Shown here: in pieces, positions 34,362 to 42,786 of the stretch
Numbering within the stretch: position 1 is the first letter of the stretch
Layout of the letters: each line of letters starts with the position of its first letter
Notes under the pieces: generated by a model
Told to the model about the DNA's origin: nothing
What the model saw: the letters and a program-made list of their open reading frames with translations, nothing else
The model's database searches: none
Made by a program: the position numbers and the translations under genes
Assembly: GCF_001655675.1 (NCBI RefSeq)
Contig: NZ_LYRP01000001.1
Location: 186,001 to 250,000, forward strand
Length of the DNA stretch: 64,000 bases
Direction: 5' to 3'
DNA from: Mangrovibacter phragmitis
GTDB taxonomy: Bacteria > Pseudomonadota > Gammaproteobacteria > Enterobacterales > Enterobacteriaceae

Positions 34362-34917
34362 GTTTAATGCGGTTACCATTGCTGTCCGTTTTGTGCAATT
34401 CCCCCACATCTTCATTGTATTTATGCAGGTTCCAGCCTGCATAATACGCCGCCAGTTCGCCTTCTTTGAAGGTAAACGGGAACCCAACAGAGCATGGAAA
34501 ATCAGCGGTACTCATTGCTGAGACAATTAAATTCAACCCACCCTGGCGCGTGGCTTCCTGCATCTGGCTAATCAGACGGGGAATAGTCGCAGGTTCAAGA
34601 AACATCATCACTACTGTTGATAACAATAAATCGTACGCGCCGTGAAAACTGACCTGGTTGAGGTCGGCCACCGCCGCTTCGAGATTACCCAGTTTTTCCT
34701 GCCGGGCAATGCGCTGCAGGTTTTCTATACTGGCAACGTTTTTGTCCCAGGCCTGAACCTGGTGCCCTGCATCCGCCAGGTAAAGGCTGTTGCGCCCATT
34801 ACCACAACCCAGATCCAGTACCTGACTGTGGGGTTTTAGCAGGGGAACAGCACTTCGTAATTCAGAGTGAGGTAAGGTCAGCCCGTAGTTATCGTGAAAA
34901 TAGTTTTCTGTGCGCAT
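34327..34917 (-). CDS. tehB: Tellurite methyltransferase TehB
   Basis: A 196-residue SAM-dependent methyltransferase. Motif I is [15 protein letters not shown] (about residues 33-47), and [10 protein letters not shown] and W[13 protein letters not shown] are TehB signatures. TehB confers tellurite resistance, probably by methylating or otherwise processing the oxyanion. In E. coli it follows tehA (channel); no tehA is present here. GGGAGAA precedes the start. Confidence 0.92.
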   Translation of the reverse strand: MRTENYFHDNYGLTLPHSELRSAVPLLKPHSQVLDLGCGNGRNSLYLADAGHQVQAWDKNVASIENLQRIARQEKLGNLEAAVADLNQVSFHGAYDLLLSTVVMMFLEPATIPRLISQMQEATRQGGLNLIVSAMSTADFPCSVGFPFTFKEGELAAYYAGWNLHKYNEDVGELHKTDSNGNRIKLRFATLLAQKV

Positions 34918-34997
34918 GGTTTTCTCCCGCCACCATCGTTAGCCAGTGGCAAAGCCTTTATCGTCTGCCAAAATTATTACAATAACCGGAGATGATA

Positions 34998-35918
34998 ATG
35001 AAAAAATACCAGTTGAGCGACCACTGCCGTAAGCTTATTTCGCCACAGGGAGAAAACATCACCCTGTATCAAATATGTGCCCTGGCAGACTTTGGTTCCG
35101 TGTGCAAAGGTCAATTGGGCGGCTGGGTGGAAGGACCAGACTGTCTTAGTCAACAAGGTAGCGCCTGGCTTGAAGAACAGGTGGAAGTCTTTGGCGGTGC
35201 GCAAGTCAGTGGTGATGCGCAAATCCTTGGCCTCAGCCGGTTAACAGGCAGGCTTCATGTGACGGATAGCGCGCAGGTAAAAGATTGCCAAATTGATGGC
35301 CCGGCTGACATCAGCGGGGAAGCCAGGCTGTTCGACAGCCGCATAATTGCCTGTATGGGTTTTACGGCAAACCCAGACCAGGCTCTTACCATCAGTGGCA
35401 ATGCGCATATCAGGCGGAGTTTACTGGCTCATCAGGTGTGTGTCTGTGACCACGCATATATTGATTTTGGTTTTCTGCAACACCGGGCTTGTGTGAGTGG
35501 TTATGCCATTATTCAGGGAAACGATAATTGTAATGTGTGGCTGTGTGACAATACCTGTGTAAGTGACCATGCCCGTATTATTGCCGGACAGGATACCGAT
35601 AGTATCCCTGTATTACGTGGACATGTGCGGGTTGCTGATTATGCAGTGGTTGAAGGTAACTGTGTTCTGTCCGGGAGCGTGACATTGCTTGATTACGCAA
35701 ACCTGCACGGCGGCCCGGTCGTGCTATGTGACAATGTCACGGTTCGGGGGCACGGGCGTATCGCGGGAAATGTTCGCCTGGAAAACGCCACAGAACTCCG
35801 TGATAACGCCTGTATTGAAACCTGGGATAACGAAACTGTTTTGTTGCGGGATTCAAGAATACTGACAGGTAACCAGCACATCACTCGCGCCAGCCCTTTT
35901 CTGCCTTTTGAGCGTTAA
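34998..35918 (+). CDS. ydcK: YdcK, left-handed beta-helix protein
   Basis: A 306-residue protein built of repeating short strands (patterns such as S-G-[DE]-A-x-I, V-x-D-x-A-x-[IV]) typical of a left-handed or polymer-like beta helix, related to hexapeptide acyltransferase repeats. It matches E. coli YdcK over its length (I-E-G-N-C-V-L, G-G-P-[VI]-[LV]-L). No catalytic function is known. The start at 34998 has GGAG seven bases ahead; ATG 34992 lies too close to it. Its end converges on rimL with one base between. Confidence 0.9.
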   Translation: MKKYQLSDHCRKLISPQGENITLYQICALADFGSVCKGQLGGWVEGPDCLSQQGSAWLEEQVEVFGGAQVSGDAQILGLSRLTGRLHVTDSAQVKDCQIDGPADISGEARLFDSRIIACMGFTANPDQALTISGNAHIRRSLLAHQVCVCDHAYIDFGFLQHRACVSGYAIIQGNDNCNVWLCDNTCVSDHARIIAGQDTDSIPVLRGHVRVADYAVVEGNCVLSGSVTLLDYANLHGGPVVLCDNVTVRGHGRIAGNVRLENATELRDNACIETWDNETVLLRDSRILTGNQHITRASPFLPFER

Positions 35919-35919
35919 T

Positions 35920-36498
35920 TTATTCAGTTTTGTTTGCCTGGCTGGTATCAATAATCCGCCCATAGATGTTCTGGTCGTGATAACCGCCATTAAGAAATTC
36001 TGCTTCACGCAACCGTCCTTCAAGAGTAAAACCATTACGTTGGGCAACCTGGTTGCTGGCAGTGTTGGTGACAATACATTTAATGACAAAGCGGCGTACC
36101 AGTCCTTCGCGGGCATATTTCATCATCATCGCGTTTAAAGAACGGGACAAAATGCCTTTACCCTGCGCCGCTTCGTCCAGCCAGTAGCCAATGTAGGCAG
36201 CTTTATTTGTTGGCTCTATCAGGTTAAAAGACACCACGCCAACCAGTTTTGACTTACACAGAATCATAAACATTTTGGTGATATTGCGGTGGTGCAACAG
36301 ATAATTACCCTGAACGGTTTTCAGGGTATCTTCCCGCGCATTGACAAATTGCGGCCAGTTCATACTTTGTTGCAGCCAGTCTTTATTGCGCAGAATCAGC
36401 GCAAACAGTGGGTCAACAAAGCGTTCATGAACTGAATGCAATTGAATATGCGAATCCACAGAAATCACTTCATCCTGCCATGATTGGGGGGTATTCAC
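35920..36498 (-). CDS. rimL: Ribosomal protein serine N-acetyltransferase RimL
   Basis: A 192-residue GNAT acetyltransferase matching E. coli RimL (W-L-Q-Q-S-[LM]-N-W-P-Q-F-V, K-T-V-Q-G-N, I-G-Y-W-L-D-E, R-R-F-V-I-K-C, N-Q-V-A-x-R-N-G-F). RimL acetylates the N-terminal Ser of ribosomal protein L12, turning it into L7. A few extra residues at each end compared with E. coli (179). In E. coli ydcH and opgD follow; here hpxO lies in the gap and ydcH is missing. Confidence 0.93.
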   Translation of the reverse strand: MNTPQSWQDEVISVDSHIQLHSVHERFVDPLFALILRNKDWLQQSMNWPQFVNAREDTLKTVQGNYLLHHRNITKMFMILCKSKLVGVVSFNLIEPTNKAAYIGYWLDEAAQGKGILSRSLNAMMMKYAREGLVRRFVIKCIVTNTASNQVAQRNGFTLEGRLREAEFLNGGYHDQNIYGRIIDTSQANKTE

Positions 36499-36595
36499 AG
36501 GTATACCTCTTTTCTTTTCACTGTTTTCAAAGACTAAGTGATTCTTAATAAAAAGTCTCGCGCTTTATTTTGCCCCTTTACAGTGCGTAGCGACT

Positions 36596-36622
36596 GTTCT
36601 TGCACCGCAAGTATGCAAGAAC
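36596..36622. promoter_or_regulatory. Perfect 9-bp inverted repeat between rimL and hpxO
   Basis: GTTCTTGCA and TGCAAGAAC flank a 9-base spacer, giving a 27-base perfect dyad in the divergent rimL-hpxO gap. It is centred about 150 bases ahead of hpxO and 110 ahead of rimL. Candidate operator; the regulator is unknown. Confidence 0.55.
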
Positions 36623-36735
36623 TGGCTCCGTAACTGTCCATCATAACCGTTGCCATGCCATTGGAACCATTGATGCATCGTGTAACTAAAGTTTCAGTTG
36701 AATGATAACCTGACCTGGTACAGAAATTGCAAAAA

Positions 36736-36748
36736 TTCTGTTACAGAA
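36736..36748. promoter_or_regulatory. Palindrome next to the hpxO ribosome site
   Basis: TTCTGT-T-ACAGAA is a 13-base palindrome ending just before the AGGAG site of hpxO. An additional ACAGAA at 36720-36725 makes a second, wider dyad with the same TTCTGT. Operator or leader hairpin. Confidence 0.45.
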
Positions 36749-36760
36749 CAGGAGACAAAC

Positions 36761-37918
36761 ATGAAAGCAATCATAATTGGTGGTGGCATTGGCGGTTTGT
36801 CCGCAGCGATTGCCCTGAAACGCTGCGGCATCGAAACTGAAGTGTATGAAGCCGTAAAGGAAATTAAACCGGTTGGTGCAGCAATTTCAATCTGGCCTAA
36901 CGGGGTAAAATGCCTGAATTATCTTGGCCTTCATGAGAATGTCACTGCCCTTGGCGGGAATATGGCATATCTCGCCTACAATGACGGGCACAGCGCAGCC
37001 ACCCTCACCCGTTTTAGCCTGTCGCCGCTGGTTAAGGCTGTAGGCGAGCGGCCTTATCCTGTTGCGCGCGCAGAATTGCAAAATATGTTGCTGGAGCAAT
37101 ATGGCAAAGACGCCGTGCAATTCGGTAAACGGGTTACGCATATAGAAGAGCAGAAAGATGGTGTTTGTGCCTGGTTTGAAGACGGGCACAAAGCAACGGG
37201 TGACCTGCTGATTGCAGCCGATGGCACCCACTCTGTTATCCGTAACTGGGTATTGGGTTACCAGACTGAACGCCGTTATGCGGGCTATGTGAACTGGAAC
37301 GGACTGGTTGAGATTGATGAAACGATTGCACCGGCAGACCAGTGGACCACTTTTGTCGCAGAAGGGAAGCGCGTCTCACTCATGCCAGTTGCCGGTAATC
37401 GCTTTTATTTCTTCTTTGATGTGCCCTTACCCAAAGGGCTGGAAGAAGACAGAAGTACTCTGAGGGACGACCTTAAACGCTATTTTTCTGGCTGGTGCCC
37501 ACCGGTTAAAAAGCTGATTGATACACTGGACCCACAAACCACGAACCGGATAGAAATTCATGATATCGAACCATTTATGCAACTGGTGCGTGGCCGGGTA
37601 GCGTTGTTGGGTGATGCCGGGCACAGTACTACTCCGGATATAGGCCAGGGTGGCTGTGCGGCGATGGAAGACGCCGTGGTGCTGGCCATTGCCCTGCAAA
37701 CCAACTCGCTGGGAATTGAAGATGCTCTGTTGCGTTACCAGGCTAAACGCAATGAGCGGGTAAAAGACCTGGTTCTGAAAGCACGCAAACGATGCGATGT
37801 AACACATGGTAAAGATCAACAGGCAACACATGCCTGGTATGATGAACTGAAAACGGAAACCGGAGAGCGCATTATGGCCGGGATTGAAGATACCGTGATG
37901 GGCGGCCCACTGGCCTGA
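36761..37918 (+). CDS. hpxO: FAD-dependent urate hydroxylase HpxO
   Basis: A 385-residue flavoprotein monooxygenase matching Klebsiella HpxO (384 residues). The N-terminal Rossmann motif is G-G-G-I-G-G (residues 7-12), A-A-D-G-[TS]-H-S lies mid-protein, and G-D-A-G-H-S-T-T-P-D-I-G-Q-G-G-C-A-A-M-E-D is the FAD motif near residue 285. It converts urate to 5-hydroxyisourate with NADH and oxygen in purine catabolism. The start at 36761 has AGGAG ahead. In Klebsiella it belongs to an hpx cluster; here it stands alone between rimL and opgD with its own terminator, and the next-step genes hpxT (hydroxyisourate hydrolase) and hpxQ are not in the window. Confidence 0.93.
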   Translation: MKAIIIGGGIGGLSAAIALKRCGIETEVYEAVKEIKPVGAAISIWPNGVKCLNYLGLHENVTALGGNMAYLAYNDGHSAATLTRFSLSPLVKAVGERPYPVARAELQNMLLEQYGKDAVQFGKRVTHIEEQKDGVCAWFEDGHKATGDLLIAADGTHSVIRNWVLGYQTERRYAGYVNWNGLVEIDETIAPADQWTTFVAEGKRVSLMPVAGNRFYFFFDVPLPKGLEEDRSTLRDDLKRYFSGWCPPVKKLIDTLDPQTTNRIEIHDIEPFMQLVRGRVALLGDAGHSTTPDIGQGGCAAMEDAVVLAIALQTNSLGIEDALLRYQAKRNERVKDLVLKARKRCDVTHGKDQQATHAWYDELKTETGERIMAGIEDTVMGGPLA

Positions 37919-37934
37919 ACCGGCTTTAATTAAT

Positions 37935-37973
37935 AAAAAACCGCGCAAGGTTTGCTGCCTGCGCGGTTTTTTT
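37935..37973. terminator. Bidirectional terminator between hpxO and opgD
   Basis: AAAAAACCGCGCA pairs with TGCGCGGTTTTTT across a 12-base loop. T-runs on both strands let it end both convergent genes. Confidence 0.93.
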
Positions 37974-37985
37974 CACCCTGCCATA

Positions 37986-39641
37986 TTAACGCATCTGGCG
38001 TTCATCAACATATTTGCGTTTATCTGGTGCTGGCGGGAAATACTGGTAAAGCCAGGTTTCACTAATAGCTTTCCCCTGGCAACGCAGGAACATGCGCATT
38101 TCTACCGGGTCTACGGAATCAGAAGTGGGATACCAGTCGAACAGAATGCGGTAGCCATCAAATGGTTCGACATACAGGATTTCGACCTGGCGCGCTTCGC
38201 CACTGGACAATGTGATAACGGGTTCAATGCCTTTAGGCGCAGCATCTTTCAGGTCGCCACCCACAAAATCAATGGCAAAACGGCGGGACCATTTTTCCGG
38301 GAAGTGTTCACCCGGTGCCCAGCCTTCCGGGAAGCTCCCCATGCCTGTGCGGGTTGCATAGACTCGCGCCATATTGGTGTGATAAGGCGGCTCGGCACTC
38401 CAGTACAGACGGTACTTGAAGTTCAGTGTGTCACCGGCTTTGACCGGTTTCTCCGGCTGCCAGAAACATACAATATTATCCAGCGTTTCACCGGTTGTTG
38501 GGATCTCCATCAGGCAAACATGACCTTTACCCCAGGCATTACGCGGCTCAACCCACAGGCTTGGGCGTTTGTTATACCAGCCCATCACATCCTGGTAGCT
38601 TTCGAAGCGGTGGTCGAGTTGTAACAGACCAAAGCCTTTCGGGTTTTCATCCATAAATGCGTTGAACTGCAGGCGCTGTGGGTTATTGAGCGGACGGCAA
38701 ATCCACTCACCATTACCACGCCACATAGACAGGCGATCGGAGTCATGAATTTGTGGATGAATGGTGTCGCACATTGTGCGTTCATTGGTGCCACAACTGA
38801 ACATGCTGGTCATTGGGGCTATCCCCAGTTGCCTGATGTCCTGGCGCGCATACAGGTGATTTTCGATTTCCATAATCACCTGGGTTTCTTCACACTCAAT
38901 GGTAAATTTGTAGGCCCCGGTAGCACTTGGGCTGTCCAGTAAGGCATATACCACAAAAGTCGTGTCGCTGGCTTTGGGGGTTTCAAACCAGAACGCCGTA
39001 AAATCAGGGAACTCTTCTGGTTTATCAGTAAAGGTGTCAATTGCCAGGCCACGGGCCGACAGGCCATATTGCCAGGTGTTGTCTACTGCACGAAAATAAC
39101 TCGCGCCAAGGAATGAAACGATATCACGACGCGCCAACTCAGGGGCTTTAAAGACTTTAAAACCCGCGAAACCCAGGTCTGGCTGCCCTTCCAACTGGCT
39201 GACATCCACGCCGGCATCGTGGTAATTGAATAAATCCGGACGGAAATGTACTTCCCTGGCCTGATGGGTTGACTGGTCGAGGGAAAACATTCTTACCCGG
39301 CGGCGAAAGCCCATGCCAACGTGGAAAAACTGCACATCGAGTTGGCGGTTTTCTATGTTGTGCCACAGAGAATGCCCGGCATCATACTGAATGCTGTTGT
39401 AAGCCTGAGGGGTTAAATCGGCCAGTGTTTTCGGCAATGGGCGAGGTGCGCCCCCCCAGGCCTTTTGCGCCAGATCATGGGCCATCGACTGCAACACGGA
39501 AAAATCGAAAGTGCGGGTACTGCCATCCGCAATTCCTGACTCTTGTGCCCACGCCGCGCGCGAGAAGAAAGTGGCAAGTGCTGGAGTGCCACAGGCAGCG
39601 GCCAGCGCCATAGAAGCTTTTATAAAACGTCTGCGATTCAT
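37986..39641 (-). CDS. opgD: Glucan biosynthesis protein OpgD (MdoD)
   Basis: A 551-residue periplasmic protein with a twin-arginine signal (N-R-R-R-F-I-K, cleavage after A-W-A near residue 32). It matches the OpgD/OpgG family throughout: [34 protein letters not shown] and the end region F-R-Y... typical of osmoregulated periplasmic glucan biosynthesis. OpgD sets the backbone length of these glucans. In E. coli it is adjacent to ydcJ; here about 6.5 kb of accessory genes separate them. Confidence 0.95.
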   Translation of the reverse strand: MNRRRFIKASMALAAACGTPALATFFSRAAWAQESGIADGSTRTFDFSVLQSMAHDLAQKAWGGAPRPLPKTLADLTPQAYNSIQYDAGHSLWHNIENRQLDVQFFHVGMGFRRRVRMFSLDQSTHQAREVHFRPDLFNYHDAGVDVSQLEGQPDLGFAGFKVFKAPELARRDIVSFLGASYFRAVDNTWQYGLSARGLAIDTFTDKPEEFPDFTAFWFETPKASDTTFVVYALLDSPSATGAYKFTIECEETQVIMEIENHLYARQDIRQLGIAPMTSMFSCGTNERTMCDTIHPQIHDSDRLSMWRGNGEWICRPLNNPQRLQFNAFMDENPKGFGLLQLDHRFESYQDVMGWYNKRPSLWVEPRNAWGKGHVCLMEIPTTGETLDNIVCFWQPEKPVKAGDTLNFKYRLYWSAEPPYHTNMARVYATRTGMGSFPEGWAPGEHFPEKWSRRFAIDFVGGDLKDAAPKGIEPVITLSSGEARQVEILYVEPFDGYRILFDWYPTSDSVDPVEMRMFLRCQGKAISETWLYQYFPPAPDKRKYVDERQMR

Positions 39642-39765
39642 GCCGGATTCATCGTCCTTTTTGTCAGGATAGTAGCGTTAGGTTAACGGGCATTCCCACC
39701 ATGCACTTAAGCCCGTTGCCATGGACACTCTAGACAAAATTGACCCTGAATCCAACAACACAACG

Positions 39766-39817
39766 CTGCGGCCCGCGCGAGCGTCTGTTTTTCAGACATG
39801 TCGCCCAGAGGCCGCAG
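39766..39817 (-). terminator. Nested hairpin after the solute-binding protein gene
   Basis: CTGCGGCC (39766-39773) pairs with GGCCGCAG (39810-39817), enclosing a second hairpin GTCTG/CAGAC around TTTTT. It lies downstream of the minus-strand gene ending at 39829 and may stop its transcript; there is no T-run after the outer stem. Confidence 0.4.
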
Positions 39818-39828
39818 TAAAAATGGTG

Positions 39829-40608
39829 TTATTTCACACTCACATCAATTCCCGGGAAATATTTTTTTGCCAGTGTGGTGACTGTGCCATCGGACTGTAA
39901 TTTGCTGATAGCCGCATCAAGGCGTGCTTTCGTCCGGGTATCTCCTTTACGCAGACCAAAACCAATTCCGCTACCCAGAATTTTGTCATCACTGACTGGC
40001 TTACCAATAAAGCCAAAACCTTTGCCCTGAGGCTTGCTCAAGAAACCGGCCTGACCTGCCGCGGACATCACCAGTGATGCATCAATACGGCCATTAAGTA
40101 AATCGGCCCATGCCATGTTCTGGTCTTTGTATGAGACAACAGTTACCCCCTGCTTCTCCCAGTGCTCTTTGGCATAAACTTCCTGAATGGAACCCTGCAG
40201 AACGCCAATGGTTTTCCCCTTAAGCGATGCTGCTGTCGCGTCAAGACCACTGCCGGATTTACCCACCAGTTGGGTTGGTATCCGGTAAATGGGGTGAGTG
40301 AAGTCGATACTTTTTTCACGCTGTTCCGTGATATTCATTGCGGAGTTAATGGCGTCGAATTTTTTTGCCATCAGGCCTGGTATCAGGGCATCAAATGACG
40401 TTTCCACCCACTCGCACTTCAGTTTTGCCGCCTGGCAAACTGCTTTGCCGAGATCGATATCAAACCCTTCCAACTGGCCTGCGGCATTACGGCTTTCAAA
40501 CGGTGGATATTCAGCTTCCAGCCCAAAGCGCAGCGTGTTTTCTGCAGCAATAGCAGATAAAGAAGATAACAACCCAGCGGCTAATAACAGTGATGTAATT
40601 TTTTTCAT
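39829..40608 (-). CDS. Amino-acid-type periplasmic solute-binding protein
   Basis: A 259-residue secreted protein with a signal peptide cut after S-A-I-A-A (about residue 22). It is a family 3 binding protein of the His/Lys-Arg-Orn/Arg type: L-R-F-G-L-E-A-E-Y-P-P-F-E-S, G-F-D-I-D-L-G-K-A-[VL]-C, N-I-T-E-Q-R-E-K-S-I-D-F-T and Y-x-[IV]-P. It probably binds a basic or related amino acid. No permease or ATPase gene is next to it; it is 12 bases after an aminotransferase gene on the same strand, so the two are one operon. It may use another transporter or act as a sensor. Confidence 0.9.
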   Translation of the reverse strand: MKKITSLLLAAGLLSSLSAIAAENTLRFGLEAEYPPFESRNAAGQLEGFDIDLGKAVCQAAKLKCEWVETSFDALIPGLMAKKFDAINSAMNITEQREKSIDFTHPIYRIPTQLVGKSGSGLDATAASLKGKTIGVLQGSIQEVYAKEHWEKQGVTVVSYKDQNMAWADLLNGRIDASLVMSAAGQAGFLSKPQGKGFGFIGKPVSDDKILGSGIGFGLRKGDTRTKARLDAAISKLQSDGTVTTLAKKYFPGIDVSVK

Positions 40609-40620
40609 GAGTAACCCTGC

Positions 40621-41790
40621 TTAACGTGGCTTAACCTGGCATAACGCCTGCGCGCCTGCCTTTAATGTCGCATCGTCTTTAGCAAAAGAGAGGCGAATCA
40701 GTTTATTGTCTGTACCATCGGTGTAGAACGCGGATAACGGAATGGCAGCAACACCATGCTCCACAATCAGACGTTTTACCATCTCGCTGTCGGGTTCGTC
40801 ACTAAAGTGCCCGTAACTGGCGAGCATAAAGAATGACCCGGCACTCGGTAATAACCTGAAGGGAGACTCAGCCAGCAAAGACTGGAGTAAATCACGCTTA
40901 CGCTGGTAAAACGGCCCCAGACTTTGCCAGGTGACCGGATTCGTCATGTAGTCGGCGAACGCATACTGCATAGGCGTATCTGCCGCAAACATTAAGAACT
41001 GGTGCACTTTGACTATCTCATCCATCAGCACTTTTGGCGCAACGCAGTACCCCACGCGCCAGCCTGTAACATGGAACGTTTTACCAAAAGATGAAATGAT
41101 GACACTGCGTTCCGCCAGACGCGGATGTGTGGCCATGCCGTGGTGGCGCGCGCCATCAAAGACGATATGCTCATACACTTCATCTGCCAGCAAAATGATA
41201 TCGGTCCCCTGAGTCAAACGCACCAGTTCGCTCAAATCTGACTCACTCAGCACCTGGCCACTCGGGTTATGTGGGGTATTGATAATTATCATGCGGGTAC
41301 GGCTGTTTATCGCAGCCGACACTTCATCCCAGTTAATACGGAAATCAGGCTGAGTCAGTTTGACAGCAACGGGCGTTGCACCCTGCAAACGTACTACCGG
41401 CGCATAGCTGTCGAAGGAGGGTTCAAAGTAAATCACTTCATCGCCCGGGTGAACCAGGCCACTGATGGCAGAGTAGATCCCTTCACTGGCACTGGCGGTA
41501 ACCAGCACTTCATCTGTAGTGTCATAATGCTGACCATATGCCAGTGCGACTTTCTCACTAATCAGCTGTTTGAGGTGAGGCAAACCCGTCATTGGAGCAT
41601 ACTGGTTGCGGTTTTCTTTCATCGCTTTTGTTACGCCATCAACCAGTGCCGGGTCACACGGAAAGCCTGGCGCACCCTGGGAAAGGTTAATGGCATTGTG
41701 CTGGGATGAAAGCTGCCCAATTACGGTAAAAATGGTGGTACCTACATCCGGCAGTTTTGATTTGCACTGTACCGGGGATTGCATGGACAT
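40621..41790 (-). CDS. PLP-dependent aminotransferase, YbdL-like
   Basis: A 389-residue class I/II aminotransferase. N-L-S-Q-G-A-P-G-F, N-Q-Y-A-P-M-T-G, N-T-P-H-N-P-S-G, D-E-V-Y-E-H and the PLP Lys site S-S-F-G-K-T-F-H-V-T-G-W-R-V-G-Y match E. coli YbdL, which prefers methionine, His and Phe. The start at 41790 has AGGAG five bases ahead. It forms an operon with the downstream binding-protein gene and is divergent from a LysR gene that probably controls both. A role in using an imported amino acid is inferred. Confidence 0.9.
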   Translation of the reverse strand: MSMQSPVQCKSKLPDVGTTIFTVIGQLSSQHNAINLSQGAPGFPCDPALVDGVTKAMKENRNQYAPMTGLPHLKQLISEKVALAYGQHYDTTDEVLVTASASEGIYSAISGLVHPGDEVIYFEPSFDSYAPVVRLQGATPVAVKLTQPDFRINWDEVSAAINSRTRMIIINTPHNPSGQVLSESDLSELVRLTQGTDIILLADEVYEHIVFDGARHHGMATHPRLAERSVIISSFGKTFHVTGWRVGYCVAPKVLMDEIVKVHQFLMFAADTPMQYAFADYMTNPVTWQSLGPFYQRKRDLLQSLLAESPFRLLPSAGSFFMLASYGHFSDEPDSEMVKRLIVEHGVAAIPLSAFYTDGTDNKLIRLSFAKDDATLKAGAQALCQVKPR

Positions 41791-41871
41791 GGCCGCTCCT
41801 GTGATAGCTACGAATTGCATAACTATTCAAGCGACCCGGCATTGCAAGCACAACCGAATTGTTGTCATAAT

Positions 41872-41894
41872 AGCCATGCAAAAATTGCATAGCT
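41872..41894. promoter_or_regulatory. LysR-type operator in the aminotransferase/LysR gap
   Basis: AGCCATGC and GCATAGCT flank seven bases. The core ATGC-N7-GCAT contains a centred T-N11-A, the classic LysR box. A weaker second T-N11-A dyad (ATAGCT...ACTAT) lies at 41803-41825 nearer the aminotransferase start. Confidence 0.65.
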
Positions 41895-41904
41895 GGAGAT
41901 GTGT

Positions 41905-42786
41905 ATGCCCCGCCATTCCCTGCCACTGAATGCGCTTGAAGCCTTTATTGTTACCGCCCGGCACCTTAACCTGACTCATGCAGCGAAAGCGCTTTACCTG
42001 ACTCAGGGTGCGGTAAGCCGCAAAATTGCTTCGCTGGAAAACTGGTTTGGCTTTGCGTTGTTTGAGCGGCATGCCCGGGGTTTGCACCTGACGCCACGCG
42101 GGAAAGCGTTACTCCCGGAACTTGAGCAGGCATACAGGCAAGTGCATATTGTGGCTGAACAGGCACGTCAGAAACCACAATCAGTTCGCCTTAAAGCGCC
42201 AACCTGCGCTATGCGCTGGTTGCTACCTAACCTTCTTGCCATTGAGCATCACTACCCGGACCTCGATGTGGTGTTAACCACCACAACCGATCACGGCATT
42301 AATTTTCATGCTGAACCTTTTGATGCCGCAATTGAATATGGGAAATCTGAACGTGGTGAATTGCTGTTTGATGAGTGCCTGACACCGGTAGTAAGCCCGG
42401 TGCTGGCAAACCAACTGGCAACACAACCGGAAAGCTTATCCCGCCTGACATTTTTACACCCCACTCGGGATAAAACTGACTGGTTATTGTGGTGGAACAG
42501 CCAACCCCGCCCCTGGCCGGTAATGCGTAAGAACCAGCACTTCGATACCATGGATCTGGCTATCAGTGCCGCCATCCAGGGATACGGTGTTGCGATTGCC
42601 GATGAACACCTTGTCGCCGCGGATATCAAAGCCGGGAGGCTGGTGCGGCTGTCTGAACAGGCAGTGCCTACGGGAGCGGCATACCGCCTGGTGTTGCGCC
42701 AGGCGGGTAGCGAAGCAGGCAATTTAAACGACTTCCGCCAGGCGTTGCTTAGTCCAGATTTACATGGTGTTTCATCACTCGCTTAA
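41905..42786 (+). CDS. LysR-family regulator (GcvA type)
   Basis: A 293-residue LysR regulator. The N-terminal helix-turn-helix (L-N-A-L-E-A-F-I-V-T-A-R-H-L-N-L-T-H-A-A-K-A-L-Y-L-T-Q-G-A-V-S-R) is typical of the GcvA/AmpR branch, followed by the two-lobe effector domain (about 95-290). The start at 41905 (M-P-R-H-S-L-P) is chosen because GGAG lies six bases ahead; ATG 41899 overlaps that site. It is divergent from the aminotransferase-binding protein operon, with a LysR box between. Its end overlaps the convergent carboxylesterase gene by 38 bases. Confidence 0.9.
   Translation: MPRHSLPLNALEAFIVTARHLNLTHAAKALYLTQGAVSRKIASLENWFGFALFERHARGLHLTPRGKALLPELEQAYRQVHIVAEQARQKPQSVRLKAPTCAMRWLLPNLLAIEHHYPDLDVVLTTTTDHGINFHAEPFDAAIEYGKSERGELLFDECLTPVVSPVLANQLATQPESLSRLTFLHPTRDKTDWLLWWNSQPRPWPVMRKNQHFDTMDLAISAAIQGYGVAIADEHLVAADIKAGRLVRLSEQAVPTGAAYRLVLRQAGSEAGNLNDFRQALLSPDLHGVSSLA

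Noticed and set aside
37427-37948. 173-codon minus-strand frame opposite hpxO
   Set aside because: Antisense to conserved FAD-enzyme coding sequence; no upstream signals.
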